Source of the DNA: Mycobacterium sp. GA-0227b
GTDB lineage: Bacteria > Actinomycetota > Actinomycetes > Mycobacteriales > Mycobacteriaceae
DNA length: 64,000 nt
Reading direction: 5' to 3'
NCBI RefSeq assembly: GCF_001499855.1
Contig: NZ_LQIK01000010.1
Coordinates: 35,663 to 99,662 of the forward strand
In this document: positions 42,562-52,810 of the stretch, in pieces
How the letters are laid out: every line of letters begins with the position of its first letter
Position numbering within the stretch: the stretch's first letter is position 1
Position numbers and translations under genes: made by a program
Notes under the pieces: generated by a model
Told to the model about the DNA's origin: nothing
Databases searched by the model: none
What the model saw: only the letters and a program-made list of their open reading frames with translations

Positions 42562-43788
42562 CTACGCGAGCGCCTGGTCCAGGTCGTTGAGCAGATCGTC
42601 AGTTCCCTCCAACCCCACCGAGATTCGCACCACGCCGTCGCCGAGCCCGATGGCCGCGCGGCCCTCTGGCCCCATCGCGCGGTGTGTGGTGGTCGCGGGG
42701 TGGGTGATCAGGGACTTGGCGTCGCCCAGATTGTTCGAGATGTCGATGATGCGCAGTTTGTCGAGCACCTCGAACGCCCGCTCCTTGCTGCCACCCTTGA
42801 GCTCGAACGTGACCACCGTTCCGCCCCCGGTCATCTGGCGCTTGGCCAGGTCGTACTGCGGATGGGAGTCCAGGAACGGATAGCGCACCCAGCTGACCGA
42901 CGGGTGCTTCTCCAGGAACTCGGCGATGCGCTGCGCCGACGCGTTCTGGTAGTCCACCCGAACCGCCATCGTCTCCAGGCCTTTGAGCAGCGTCCACGCG
43001 TTGAACGGGCTCAGCGCGGGCCCGGTGTGACGCATCAGCTTCTGCACCGGCTCGTCGATGTAGGCCTTGTCGCCCAGGATCGCGCCGCCGAGCACACGCC
43101 CCTGCCCGTCGATGTGCTTGGTGCCGGAGTACACGACGACGTCGGCCCCCAACGGGAAACCCTGCTGCAGGATCGGCGTCGCGAACACGTTGTCCAGCAC
43201 GACTTTTGCGCCCGCGGCGTGGGCGAGATCGCAAACCGCGGCGATGTCCACCAGCTGCTGCATCGGGTTGGACGGCGTCTCGAAGAACACCGCCGCCGTC
43301 GGCACCGAGAGCGCCTCTTCCCACTGCGACAGGTCGTCGCCGTCGACGAACACCGTCTCCACGCCCCAGCGCGGCAGGATCTCGTTGCAGACGACGAAGC
43401 ACGACCCGAACAGGCTGCGCGCGGCGACCAGCCGGTCGCCGGCCGCCAGCAACGCCCCCAGCGACGTGAACACCGCCGCCATCCCCGACGCCGTCGCGAA
43501 ACAGGCAGGCGCGCCTTCGATCAGCCGCAAGCGCTCCTCGAACATCGAGATCGTCGGGTTGCCGTAGCGGGAGTAGACATAGCGGTCGCTTTCACCGGTG
43601 AACGCCCTCTCCGCCTCGGCAGCGGAGGAGTAGACGTACCCGGAGGTGAGAAACAACCCCTCGGCCGTCTCTTCGAACTCCGACCGCAACAGCCCGCCGC
43701 GCACGCCGATGGTGGCCTGGCTGACGCCGTCGGGCAGTTCCGCGGGTGTTCGGACGGACGGCACGGGGTTCTCCGGGCCAGAAGTCAT
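42562..43788 (-). CDS. metZ: O-succinylhomoserine sulfhydrylase MetZ
   Basis: PLP enzyme making homocysteine from O-succinylhomoserine and sulfide. 408 residues of the Cys/Met-metabolism fold. YSRYGNPTISMFEERLRLIEGAPACFATASGMAA, FFETPSNPMQQLVDI and VVLDNVFATPILQQGFPLGADVVVYSGTKHIDGQGR (PLP Lys in SGTKHIDG) are diagnostic. DAKSLITHPATTTHRAMGPEGRAAIGLGDGVVRISVGLE closes the domain. ATG 43788. It shares its transcript with the hypothetical downstream and lies after a rhodanese gene. Confidence 0.95.
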   Translation of the reverse strand: MTSGPENPVPSVRTPAELPDGVSQATIGVRGGLLRSEFEETAEGLFLTSGYVYSSAAEAERAFTGESDRYVYSRYGNPTISMFEERLRLIEGAPACFATASGMAAVFTSLGALLAAGDRLVAARSLFGSCFVVCNEILPRWGVETVFVDGDDLSQWEEALSVPTAAVFFETPSNPMQQLVDIAAVCDLAHAAGAKVVLDNVFATPILQQGFPLGADVVVYSGTKHIDGQGRVLGGAILGDKAYIDEPVQKLMRHTGPALSPFNAWTLLKGLETMAVRVDYQNASAQRIAEFLEKHPSVSWVRYPFLDSHPQYDLAKRQMTGGGTVVTFELKGGSKERAFEVLDKLRIIDISNNLGDAKSLITHPATTTHRAMGPEGRAAIGLGDGVVRISVGLEGTDDLLNDLDQALA

Positions 43789-43793
43789 GCCTC

Positions 43794-43855
43794 GACTCCC
43801 GCTCGCTCCGGTCCTCGCTCGTTCCTCGCTGCGATCCTCACTCGCGGTCGTCTTC
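43794..43855. repeat. Low-complexity CGCTCG/CCTCGCT-type repeat
   Basis: The gap between metZ and the rhodanese gene is made of degenerate units such as CTCGCTCCGGTCCTCGCTCG and TTCCTCGCTGCGATCCTCAC. This kind of sequence recurs between genes in many mycobacteria. It interrupts what would otherwise be a tight operon. Confidence 0.55.
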
Positions 43856-43861
43856 GGGAAG

Positions 43862-44275
43862 TCATGACTGCTTCCAGGGCAGGCCGACGGCCTTCCACCC
43901 GGCGCGGCCGCGATGGCGATCCTGGTCGAGGTTGCCCTCGAAGCCGTCGAGCACGTTGTACGACGGCGCGATGCCCGCCTCGGTGGCGGCCTCGGCGGCG
44001 CCGATCGACCGGTTACCGGACCGACACAGGAACACCACCGGCCTTTCCCCGGGGGTGATTCCCGCCGACTTCAGCTCTTCGACGAACGACTCGTTGTGCG
44101 TGCCGTCGACGCGATTCCATTCGATGAACACGACATCGCGCTGCAGCGAGGACAGGTCGGGCACGCCGACGAAGCGCCACTCGGCGTCGGTGCGGCAGTC
44201 CACCAGCACGGCGTCGGGGGTGCCGGCCAGCAGTGACCATGCCTCCTCGGGCGTGATGTCTCCGGCATAACTCAC
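43862..44275 (-). CDS. Rhodanese-like sulfurtransferase (Rv0390-type)
   Basis: 137-residue single-domain rhodanese. The active-site loop CRSGNRSIGAAEAATEAG carries the catalytic Cys (near 91). VLVDCRTDAEWRFVGVPDL is the N-terminal CH2A-like motif. GTG 44275 is chosen to match the known protein; in-frame GTGs exist further upstream. It could deliver sulfane sulfur toward MetZ or the thiamine pathway; neighbouring metZ supports a sulfur role. Confidence 0.87.
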   Translation of the reverse strand: MSYAGDITPEEAWSLLAGTPDAVLVDCRTDAEWRFVGVPDLSSLQRDVVFIEWNRVDGTHNESFVEELKSAGITPGERPVVFLCRSGNRSIGAAEAATEAGIAPSYNVLDGFEGNLDQDRHRGRAGWKAVGLPWKQS

Positions 44276-44295
44276 GATCGTTGAGTGTCCCACAG

Positions 44296-44754
44296 CTACT
44301 TGGGTCCGGGGGAACAGACCTTCCACGCATCGCCGTCGCGCACGAAGGTCATCTCGACCGCTTTCTTCTCGTCCAGGGCCTTGTCGAAGTGATACGTCAC
44401 CGTGGCGGTCGCGCGGTCCCCGTCGATCTTCACATCGGTGACGTCGTCGACGAACCGCTCACCGCGCTGGTCAATCGAATTGCGTTGCGCTGCGAGCACT
44501 TCCGTCTCAGTACCGGCGTGGGCCGGACACGTGTAGCCGCGGAAGTCGGAGTAGTTCTGCCGCTGCAGCGCGTCGTTCTGCCCGACCGCGGCCCGGGCGA
44601 CCTGCTGATCGGCGGGCGGCTCGTCGTCCTCGAAGAGATTCAGCAGGCCGATTGCGATCACCACGAGCACAAAGATTGTGAGCGCGATCAGGAACGGTGC
44701 CGCGGTCGATCGGTCGGCGGGTTCCGACTCGGGGTCTGGCGTGGCGTCTGTCAC
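44296..44754 (-). CDS. Single-pass membrane protein with DUF4878-like exported domain
   Basis: 152 residues. Acidic N-terminus, one membrane helix (about 20-41), then a small exported domain with FRGYTCP, VKIDGDRATATVTYHF and AWKVCSPG. Its plan is shared with the C-terminal domain of the protein at 55771-56661 (LRGITCG, VVINGDHAEANVT, WKICQAP), so the two are distant paralogues. The cysteines probably form a disulfide. GTG 44754, 3 bases after purT, same transcript. Confidence 0.7.
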   Translation of the reverse strand: MTDATPDPESEPADRSTAAPFLIALTIFVLVVIAIGLLNLFEDDEPPADQQVARAAVGQNDALQRQNYSDFRGYTCPAHAGTETEVLAAQRNSIDQRGERFVDDVTDVKIDGDRATATVTYHFDKALDEKKAVEMTFVRDGDAWKVCSPGPK

Positions 44755-44757
44755 GGG

Positions 44758-46014
44758 CTACCAGAGCCGGCGCAACGCGGCGGTGACGCGCCGGGCGCGG
44801 TCCCGGGCGACGATCGGATCGGGCGCGGTGGCCAGCGCCACCGCGAGTCGCCGCCTGGCCTCGGTTTCGTCGGGACGGTTGAACAGCCGGACGTCGCTCT
44901 CGGCGACGGTGAGAGCGTCGGCGAGCACCGCCTGGGGGTCGCCGATCGCCGGGTTCGCCTCCGCCCCGGCATAGCTGATCTCCGCGGCGGCCGGCGAGAT
45001 CATGATGGTGTCGACGGGCAGCCCCAGGATCGCGCGGGCATGCAACTCGAATTCCGAGAGTCGCTGCGAGCGCAGCGTGACCAGGCCGCTGTCGTGCGGT
45101 CGTGGGCGGACGTTGTCGAAGTAGACCTCGTCACCGCTCACCAGCAGCTCGACGCCGAACACGCCGCGGCCGCCCAGCGAATTCACGATGCGCGCGCCGA
45201 TCGACTTCGCGGCGTCCAGCGCGGCCGGCGCCAACCGCTGCGGCTGCCACGACTCGAGGACATCGCCGTCCGCCTGGCGGTGCCCGATCGGCTCGCAGAA
45301 GTGCACCGCGGGTCCCGTCGGCCCGACGGTGCGGATCGTCAGCAGCGTGACCTCGAAGTCGACCTCCACCACCGACTCGACCATCACCCGGTTGTGCGGC
45401 ATCCGGCCGGCGGCAACGGCGCGCTGCCAGGCGGGTTCGACATCCTCCGGGCGTACCAGCACCGACTCGCCTTCGCCGGGCGCCGAGGCGATCGGCTTGA
45501 CCACCAACGGAAAGCCGGCGTGTTGCGCGATCGCGGTCAGTTCCTCGGTTGAGCCCGCGAACCAGAACGGCGCCGTGGGCAACCCGAGCTCGTCGGCGGC
45601 CAACCTGCGCAGGCCCTCCCGATCCAGCGACAGCCGGGTGCTGCGGGGGGTCGGGAAAACCTCGACCTCGCCGCGTTCGGCGACCGTGATCAGCGCATCG
45701 GCCGCGATCAGGCCCGCCTCGGCCACCAGGTAACGCGGGTTCTCCTTCTCGATCAGCGCCGACAGCACCTCGGCGTCGTTCATCTTGGCGACGATCGGGC
45801 GGTCGGCCACCCCGTGTGCCGGGGCGTCGGCGTAGCGGTCGACCGCGATGACCTCGGCGCCGAGCCGCTGGAACGCCAGCGCCAACTCGCGGCTCAGTTC
45901 GCCCGAGCCGAGCAGCATCACCGAGGACGGACCGGCCGTCCCGGCGGCAGGTTCCGGTCCGGTCACCGCTTCACCGGCGTCGAGCGGCGTCTGGTTGTCA
46001 GGGGTGTCACTCAT
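44758..46014 (-). CDS. purT: Formate-dependent phosphoribosylglycinamide formyltransferase PurT
   Basis: ATP-grasp enzyme that formylates glycinamide ribonucleotide with free formate in purine synthesis. 418 residues, with an extra N-terminal tail of about 30 residues before VMLLGSGELSRELALAFQRLGAEVIAVDRYADAPAHGVAD. The ATP-grasp core has FPLVVKPIASAPGEGESVLVRPED. GRGVFGVELLVSGDEVYFDNVRPRPHDSGLVTL carries metal ligands. ATG 46014. Gives the cell a folate-independent route next to purN elsewhere. Confidence 0.95.
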   Translation of the reverse strand: MSDTPDNQTPLDAGEAVTGPEPAAGTAGPSSVMLLGSGELSRELALAFQRLGAEVIAVDRYADAPAHGVADRPIVAKMNDAEVLSALIEKENPRYLVAEAGLIAADALITVAERGEVEVFPTPRSTRLSLDREGLRRLAADELGLPTAPFWFAGSTEELTAIAQHAGFPLVVKPIASAPGEGESVLVRPEDVEPAWQRAVAAGRMPHNRVMVESVVEVDFEVTLLTIRTVGPTGPAVHFCEPIGHRQADGDVLESWQPQRLAPAALDAAKSIGARIVNSLGGRGVFGVELLVSGDEVYFDNVRPRPHDSGLVTLRSQRLSEFELHARAILGLPVDTIMISPAAAEISYAGAEANPAIGDPQAVLADALTVAESDVRLFNRPDETEARRRLAVALATAPDPIVARDRARRVTAALRRLW

Positions 46015-46041
46015 CGCGCGTCCAGCCTGCCAGACGTCGAC

Positions 46042-46539
46042 TCAGTTCGAGAGAGCAGACTGGTCGAGCTGCCCACGGAATTGGCGCATGGCGTCGATGA
46101 CGGCGGTGAACGTGCGGTGCGCCGCGGCCAGCTCGGCATCGGACAGCCCGGCCAGCGCGTCGTGCGTGCGTTCGGCCAGCGGGGTGAAAAACCCTCGTGC
46201 GACATCCATTCCGTGATCGGCCACCCGAAGGATCACCTTGCGGCGGTCAAGCGGGTCGGACTCCCGCCGGAAGTGCCCGGAGGCGATCATCCGCTCGACG
46301 AGGTACGTGATCGCTGCGGCCGACATTCCCATCCGTTTGCGCAGGTCTCCGGCCGTCAACGGGGACCCCTGCGTCTCTGCGACCATCACATACAGCAGAG
46401 CGCGAAAGTCGTTGGCGGCGACGTCGTGTCGGCTCGCGAACAGCCTGCCGATGCCGTCGGATTCGGCGTTGATCGCGCGCACATCGGCGGCGATCGTCGC
46501 CTCGAGAGCGTCGCGGTCCTCCGGCACGATCGAAAGCAT
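46042..46539 (-). CDS. MarR-family transcriptional regulator
   Basis: 165-residue winged-helix regulator. LTAGDLRKRMGMSAAAITYLVERMIASGHFRRESDPLDRRKVILRV is the HTH and wing with the MarR signature DxRR. Divergent from an MMPL transporter across 43 bases. It probably represses that gene and itself in response to a small ligand. Confidence 0.88.
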   Translation of the reverse strand: MLSIVPEDRDALEATIAADVRAINAESDGIGRLFASRHDVAANDFRALLYVMVAETQGSPLTAGDLRKRMGMSAAAITYLVERMIASGHFRRESDPLDRRKVILRVADHGMDVARGFFTPLAERTHDALAGLSDAELAAAHRTFTAVIDAMRQFRGQLDQSALSN

Positions 46540-46582
46540 AGGCCGTTTGCCTGGTCGTTAAGTATCTGAAATATTCGTCGTC
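46540..46582. promoter_or_regulatory. Divergent promoter with AT-rich imperfect palindrome
   Basis: Within the 43-base gap the run TTAAGTATCTGAAATATT (46558-46575) is AT-rich with imperfect dyad AGTAT-N5-ATATT. In this GC-rich setting it is a good candidate for the MarR operator and the -10 regions of both genes. Confidence 0.45.
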
Positions 46583-48601
46583 ATGTCCCGGCGCATCTCC
46601 TGGGTACTCGCGGTTCTCGTCGTGCTGGTCTCCGGCGCCCTGATGGCGCTTGTCGGCAGCGACGACTCGAGCGCGCGATCACCGGTACCCGTGCCCGACT
46701 CCGCCGAGTCGGCGCGCGTCGACGCGCTGCGGGCGCAGTTCCCGGGCGGCGACCGGGTTCCGGCGATAGTCGTGATCACCCGCGACGACGGCGCGCCGCT
46801 GCGCCCGGACGACGTCGCCGCCGTCAAGCAGAGGTGGCCCGCGGCCCAGGTGTCGGCCGACGGCGTGGCCGCACTGGCGGTCGTGCCGCTGGATGCCGAC
46901 CTGACCGGGTTCGCACTCACCGACGAGGTCGAGAAGCTGCGTGCGGCGGCCGCCGACGGCCTGCCCGCAGACCTGCGCAGCGAGGTCACCGGCGGCCCGG
47001 CGTTCGGCGCCGACATCGCGGACTCGTTCTCCGGAGCCAATTTCACGCTGCTGGGCGTCACCGCGGCCGTGGTGGCGCTGCTGCTGATCATCACCTACCG
47101 CTCCCCTGTCCTGTGGCTGGTGCCGCTGGCGGTGATCGGTTTCGCCGACCGGGTGGCAGCGGTGCTGGGCAGCGCGGTCGCCCAGGCCTTCGGCATGACC
47201 CCGGACGGTTCGACGTCGGGCATCACCAGCGTGCTGGTCTTCGGTGCGGGCACCAACTACGCGCTGCTGCTCATCTCGCGGTACCGCGAGGAACTGGGCC
47301 GCACGGAGAACCACCGCGACGCGCTGGGCACCGCGGTGCGCCGCGCCGGTCCTGCGATCGTCGCCAGCAATGCCACGGTGGTGCTGGCCCTGCTAACGCT
47401 GGTGTTCGCGTCGTCGCCGAGCGTGCGCAGCCTCGGCGTGCAGGCGGCTGCCGGCCTGATCGTGGCCGCGGTGTTCGTGATGCTGGTCTTGCCGCCGCTG
47501 CTGAGCCTGTTCGGCAAGCGGTTGTTCTGGCCGTTCGTCCCCGCTGACGGGGCCGAACCGCTCACCGACAGCGGCGTCTGGCACCGCATCGCCGAGGCGG
47601 TGGCTCGCAGGCCCGGACGCGTCGCCGCGGTGACGGTGGCCGCCCTGGCGGTGTTGTCCCTCGGGATCTTGAGCACCCCGGTCGGGCTGTCGCAGACCGA
47701 GCAGTTCCGGGTGCAGGCCGAATCGGTCAGCGCATACGAGACGCTGGCCGACCACTTCCCCAGCGGCCTCACCGACCCGACCCGCGTCATCGCGGCGACG
47801 GACCGCGCCGCGGCGGTGCAGCGCGCGATCACCGAAACCCCTGGTGTCGTCTCGGCGCACCCGGCCGGACAGAGTCCCGGTGGGCTGACCCAATGGTCGG
47901 TGGTGCTCGACGCCGAGCCGGCTTCGGACCGTGCCTTCGAAACCATTGACGCACTGCGCAACTCAGTGCGCGGCGCCGATCCTGAAGCGCTGGTCGGCGG
48001 CTCCGATGCCACCGCGCGCGACGCCAGCGCCGCCGCCTCCCGCGACCGGCTGGTGGTGATACCGGCCATCCTGGTCGTGGTGCTGGCGGTGCTGTACGTG
48101 TTGCTGCGCGCAGCACTGGCCCCGCTGATCCTGGTGGCGGTGACCGTGTTGAGCGCCCTGGCGGCGCTGGGCTTGGGCGGCTGGGCCAGCGTTCACCTGT
48201 TCGGTTTCCCCGCGCTGGACAACACCGCACCACTGTTCGCGTTCCTGTTCCTGGTGGCGCTCGGCGTGGACTACACGATCTTCTTGGTGACCCGGGCCCG
48301 CGAGGAGACCCCCGAACACGGCACGCGCAATGGGATCGTCCGCGCGGTGTCGGCCACCGGCGCGGTGATCACCAGCGCGGGCATCGTGCTGGCCGCGGTG
48401 TTCTGCGTGCTCGGGGTGCTGCCGCTGATCGTGCTGACACAGGTCGGCATCATCGTCGGCCTTGGCATCCTGCTCGACACGTTCGTCGTGCGCACGGTGA
48501 TCATCCCGGCGCTGTTCACGCTCATCGGGCCGCGCATCTGGTGGCCTGCGCTGCGGGGCCGGGTCGCCGAAGCCGACGTTTCGGTCGATCAGCGCGAGTG
48601 A
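46583..48601 (+). CDS. MMPL-family RND transporter
   Basis: Inner-membrane RND-type exporter, 672 residues. One N-terminal helix, a periplasmic domain, five helices (about 150-315, with the SSD-like FGAGTNYALLLISRYREEL), a second helix and periplasmic loop (345-480), and a final five-helix set with ALGVDYTIFLVTRAREE (about 555-571). GxxxDY and Y-x3-L-x-S-R motifs are the proton-relay signatures. It is short for MmpL proteins and lacks a cytoplasmic C-terminal domain. Likely exports a lipid or drug. Control by the divergent MarR is inferred. Confidence 0.9.
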   Translation: MSRRISWVLAVLVVLVSGALMALVGSDDSSARSPVPVPDSAESARVDALRAQFPGGDRVPAIVVITRDDGAPLRPDDVAAVKQRWPAAQVSADGVAALAVVPLDADLTGFALTDEVEKLRAAAADGLPADLRSEVTGGPAFGADIADSFSGANFTLLGVTAAVVALLLIITYRSPVLWLVPLAVIGFADRVAAVLGSAVAQAFGMTPDGSTSGITSVLVFGAGTNYALLLISRYREELGRTENHRDALGTAVRRAGPAIVASNATVVLALLTLVFASSPSVRSLGVQAAAGLIVAAVFVMLVLPPLLSLFGKRLFWPFVPADGAEPLTDSGVWHRIAEAVARRPGRVAAVTVAALAVLSLGILSTPVGLSQTEQFRVQAESVSAYETLADHFPSGLTDPTRVIAATDRAAAVQRAITETPGVVSAHPAGQSPGGLTQWSVVLDAEPASDRAFETIDALRNSVRGADPEALVGGSDATARDASAAASRDRLVVIPAILVVVLAVLYVLLRAALAPLILVAVTVLSALAALGLGGWASVHLFGFPALDNTAPLFAFLFLVALGVDYTIFLVTRAREETPEHGTRNGIVRAVSATGAVITSAGIVLAAVFCVLGVLPLIVLTQVGIIVGLGILLDTFVVRTVIIPALFTLIGPRIWWPALRGRVAEADVSVDQRE

Positions 48602-48642
48602 AAACGACCACAACGTCGATCTCGGCGACGGCGCCGCGCCTG

Positions 48643-48648
48643 TAACGT
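48643..48648 (+). promoter_or_regulatory. -10 hexamer TAACGT for P450 gene
   Basis: TAACGT ends 6 bases before ATG 48655; leaderless start predicted, separate from the upstream MMPL gene. Confidence 0.45.
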
Positions 48649-48654
48649 CGTGTC

Positions 48655-49863
48655 ATGACGCAAGCGCCCGAACGGCCGCCTCTGCACATGCGTCGCGACG
48701 CCTTCGCCCCGACGCCGGAGTTGGGCGAGATCCGCGAGACCACCGGCGTGCGCACCGTGTCCAATGCGTTCGGCATGACGGTCTACCTGATCACCCGGCA
48801 CGACGACGTCAAAGAGGTGCTCTCGGATCACGAGCGTTTCTCCAACGGCCGCCCGCCGGGCTTCGTCCTCCCCGGCGCACCAACGCTTTCCGAGGACGAG
48901 CTGGCCCGTTCCCGGGCGGGCAACCTGCTCGGACTGGACCCACCCGAACACCAGCGGCTGCGGCGCATGCTCACCCCAGAGTTCACGATCCGGCGGATCA
49001 AGCGGCTGCAGCCGCGCATCGTCGAGATCGTCGACGCGCAGCTGGACCTGATGGAAAGTGCCGGTGCGCCCGCCGATCTCGTCGAGCACTTCGCGCTGCC
49101 GGTCCCGTCGCTGGTGATCTGCGAGCTGCTCGGGGTGCCCTACGAGGACCGCGACGACTTCCAGCACCGCAGCGCGCGCCAACTCGACCTGTCTCTGCCT
49201 GTCGCCGAGCGGTTCGAGTTGCAGCGGGCCGGCCGCGCGTACATGCGGTCGCTGGTCGAACGCGCGCGCCAGGATCCGGGCGACGACATCCTCGGAATGC
49301 TGGTGCGCGAACACGGCACCGAGCTCACCGACGACGAGCTCGTCGGCATCGCCGGGCTGTTGCTACTGGCGGGCCATGAGACCACCTCGAACATGCTGGG
49401 CCTCGGCACCCTCGCGCTGCTGCGACATCCCGAACAGCTCGCCGCGGTGCGCGACAATCCCGACGCAGTCGCCCCCGCGGTCGAGGAGCTGCTGCGCTGG
49501 TTGTCCATCGTGCACACCGCCATCCCGCGGATGACCACCACCGACGTCGAGATCGCGGGTGTTCGGATCCCGGCCGGACAACTGGTGTTCGTATCGCTGC
49601 CGTCGGGTAACCGCGATCCCGACTTCATCGACGCCCCCGACATTCTGGACATCGGCCGCGGTGCCGCCGGGCATCTGGCGTTCGGCCACGGCGTGCACCA
49701 CTGCCTTGGCGCGCCGCTGGCCCGGATGGAGATGCGGGTGGCGTTTCCCGCTGTGCTGCAACGTTTCCCGGCGCTGCGGCTGGCGGAGGATTTCGCCGAT
49801 GTGCAGTTCCGGTCATTTCATTTCATCTACGGTTTGAAGTCGTTGTCAGTCGACTGGAGGTGA
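48655..49863 (+). CDS. Cytochrome P450
   Basis: Soluble bacterial P450 monooxygenase, 402 residues. The I-helix oxygen motif LLLAGHETTSNM (about 239-250), the K-helix ExxR in VEELLRW (about 279) and the heme loop AFGHGVHHCLGAPLARMEMR (Cys ligand about 349) are intact. N-terminal SNGRPPGFV and LLGLDPPEHQRLRRML are also typical of the CYP105/107-like clan. Substrate unknown. Its ferredoxin is encoded 4 bases downstream. Confidence 0.95.
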   Translation: MTQAPERPPLHMRRDAFAPTPELGEIRETTGVRTVSNAFGMTVYLITRHDDVKEVLSDHERFSNGRPPGFVLPGAPTLSEDELARSRAGNLLGLDPPEHQRLRRMLTPEFTIRRIKRLQPRIVEIVDAQLDLMESAGAPADLVEHFALPVPSLVICELLGVPYEDRDDFQHRSARQLDLSLPVAERFELQRAGRAYMRSLVERARQDPGDDILGMLVREHGTELTDDELVGIAGLLLLAGHETTSNMLGLGTLALLRHPEQLAAVRDNPDAVAPAVEELLRWLSIVHTAIPRMTTTDVEIAGVRIPAGQLVFVSLPSGNRDPDFIDAPDILDIGRGAAGHLAFGHGVHHCLGAPLARMEMRVAFPAVLQRFPALRLAEDFADVQFRSFHFIYGLKSLSVDWR

Positions 49864-49867
49864 CGGC

Positions 49868-50059
49868 ATGAGGGTGCAGGCCGACCGTGACGTGTGCATT
49901 CAGGCGGGCAACTGCGTGATGTCGGCCGACGCCGTGTTCGACCAGGACGACGACGGGATCGTGGTGGTGCTGGTGGATGAGGTGCCCGACGACGAACTCG
50001 ACCATGCCCGCGAGGCCGTGAAGCTCTGCCCCTCACAGGCTTTGCGGTTGATCGACTAG
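49868..50059 (+). CDS. [3Fe-4S] ferredoxin, redox partner of the P450
   Basis: 63-residue ferredoxin. Cys 10 (DVCIQAGNC), Cys 16 and the C-terminal KLCPSQA Cys 54 give C-x5-C...C-P. With the central Cys missing, this is the [3Fe-4S] type found next to actinobacterial P450s. ATG 49868 lies 4 bases after the P450 stop; Shine-Dalgarno GGAGG overlaps the P450 end. The electron source, a ferredoxin reductase, is not nearby. Confidence 0.94.
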   Translation: MRVQADRDVCIQAGNCVMSADAVFDQDDDGIVVVLVDEVPDDELDHAREAVKLCPSQALRLID

Positions 50060-50727
50060 TCGGTGCGGTCGAGGTCGAGCACGCCGGCGCGTACCAGCAG
50101 CAGCACGCTGACCACCAGCACCCAGACGGGGAAGGCCAGCACCAGCCACATGCTGACGTCCGCTGCGACGAGGAGCACGAGAGCGGTCACATACGTGACG
50201 GCGACCAGCCAGTGCGGCATCAGGTTGGTCCGCAGCCAGATGGTGGCCAGCGAGATCATGAACACCGCCGCCATCCGCAATCCGTATGTGGTGCTGAGGA
50301 CTTCGAGCATCGCGATACCGAAGTCCGCCACCTGATCGCGGGACGTGACGTCGGCCTGGTCCGCCCTGCTGGCGACCAGCCCGGCGCCCACCGCCGACGT
50401 CGCGAACGTCATCGCCAGAAACAGCAGGCCGCTGCCGATGAACACCGACGAGAAGAACTTGTCCTCGTAGCGCCCGAACCCGTCGCGGATCACGCCGATG
50501 AACCACAGGAACGCGATGCCTGCGAACGGCGTCAGGATCGCCGACAGCCGTAGCTGGCCGCTGGCCCCGGCGATCCACTGCGACCCCGGCTCGGCGCCTG
50601 CGGGCAGCGCGATGCGGACGAGCACCAGCGCGGTGCCGAACAGCAGCGCGAACAACACGCCCGCCAGCGCCGCCGCGCGCGGGGTCGTCAGCCGTCGCAG
50701 ATGCCGATCGGCAGGATGGGTCGCCAC
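50056..50727 (-). CDS. Six-helix membrane protein, unknown function
   Basis: 223 residues, function not recognised. Hydrophobic segments near 19-42, 60-82, 93-115, 140-165, 172-195 and 198-215. Short conserved-looking loops GRYEDKFFSSVF and TTYGLRMAAVF. GTG 50727 start. Convergent with the ferredoxin gene (4-base overlap). Confidence 0.6.
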   Translation of the reverse strand: MATHPADRHLRRLTTPRAAALAGVLFALLFGTALVLVRIALPAGAEPGSQWIAGASGQLRLSAILTPFAGIAFLWFIGVIRDGFGRYEDKFFSSVFIGSGLLFLAMTFATSAVGAGLVASRADQADVTSRDQVADFGIAMLEVLSTTYGLRMAAVFMISLATIWLRTNLMPHWLVAVTYVTALVLLVAADVSMWLVLAFPVWVLVVSVLLLVRAGVLDLDRTD

Positions 50728-50752
50728 GCGGTCATGGTGTCAGGTCTGCGAT

Positions 50753-50808
50753 CGAAACTGCGGACAGATCGCGAATGTGCGCCAGATCGCGATCTGTCCG
50801 CAGTCTCG
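50753..50808. repeat. 56-bp inverted-repeat element, CGARAYYGM-ended
   Basis: Arms 50753-50774 and 50787-50808 pair over 22 bases with one mismatch (18 perfect), loop 12 bases. Left end CGAAACTGC, right end GCAGTCTCG. It lies between the end of the thioesterase gene and the start of the membrane gene, in the same transcriptional direction. Confidence 0.8.
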
Positions 50809-50818
50809 GCGCAAGAGT

Positions 50819-52770
<1,952 letters not shown>

Positions 52771-52810
52771 TCAACACTGTGCAGCCGGTGAGCTACCTTA
52801 TCCCAGCCGT

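Noticed and set aside
42262..44058. Open frame of 598 codons on the plus strand
   Set aside because: Antisense to the hypothetical gene, metZ and rhodanese; no recognisable domain.
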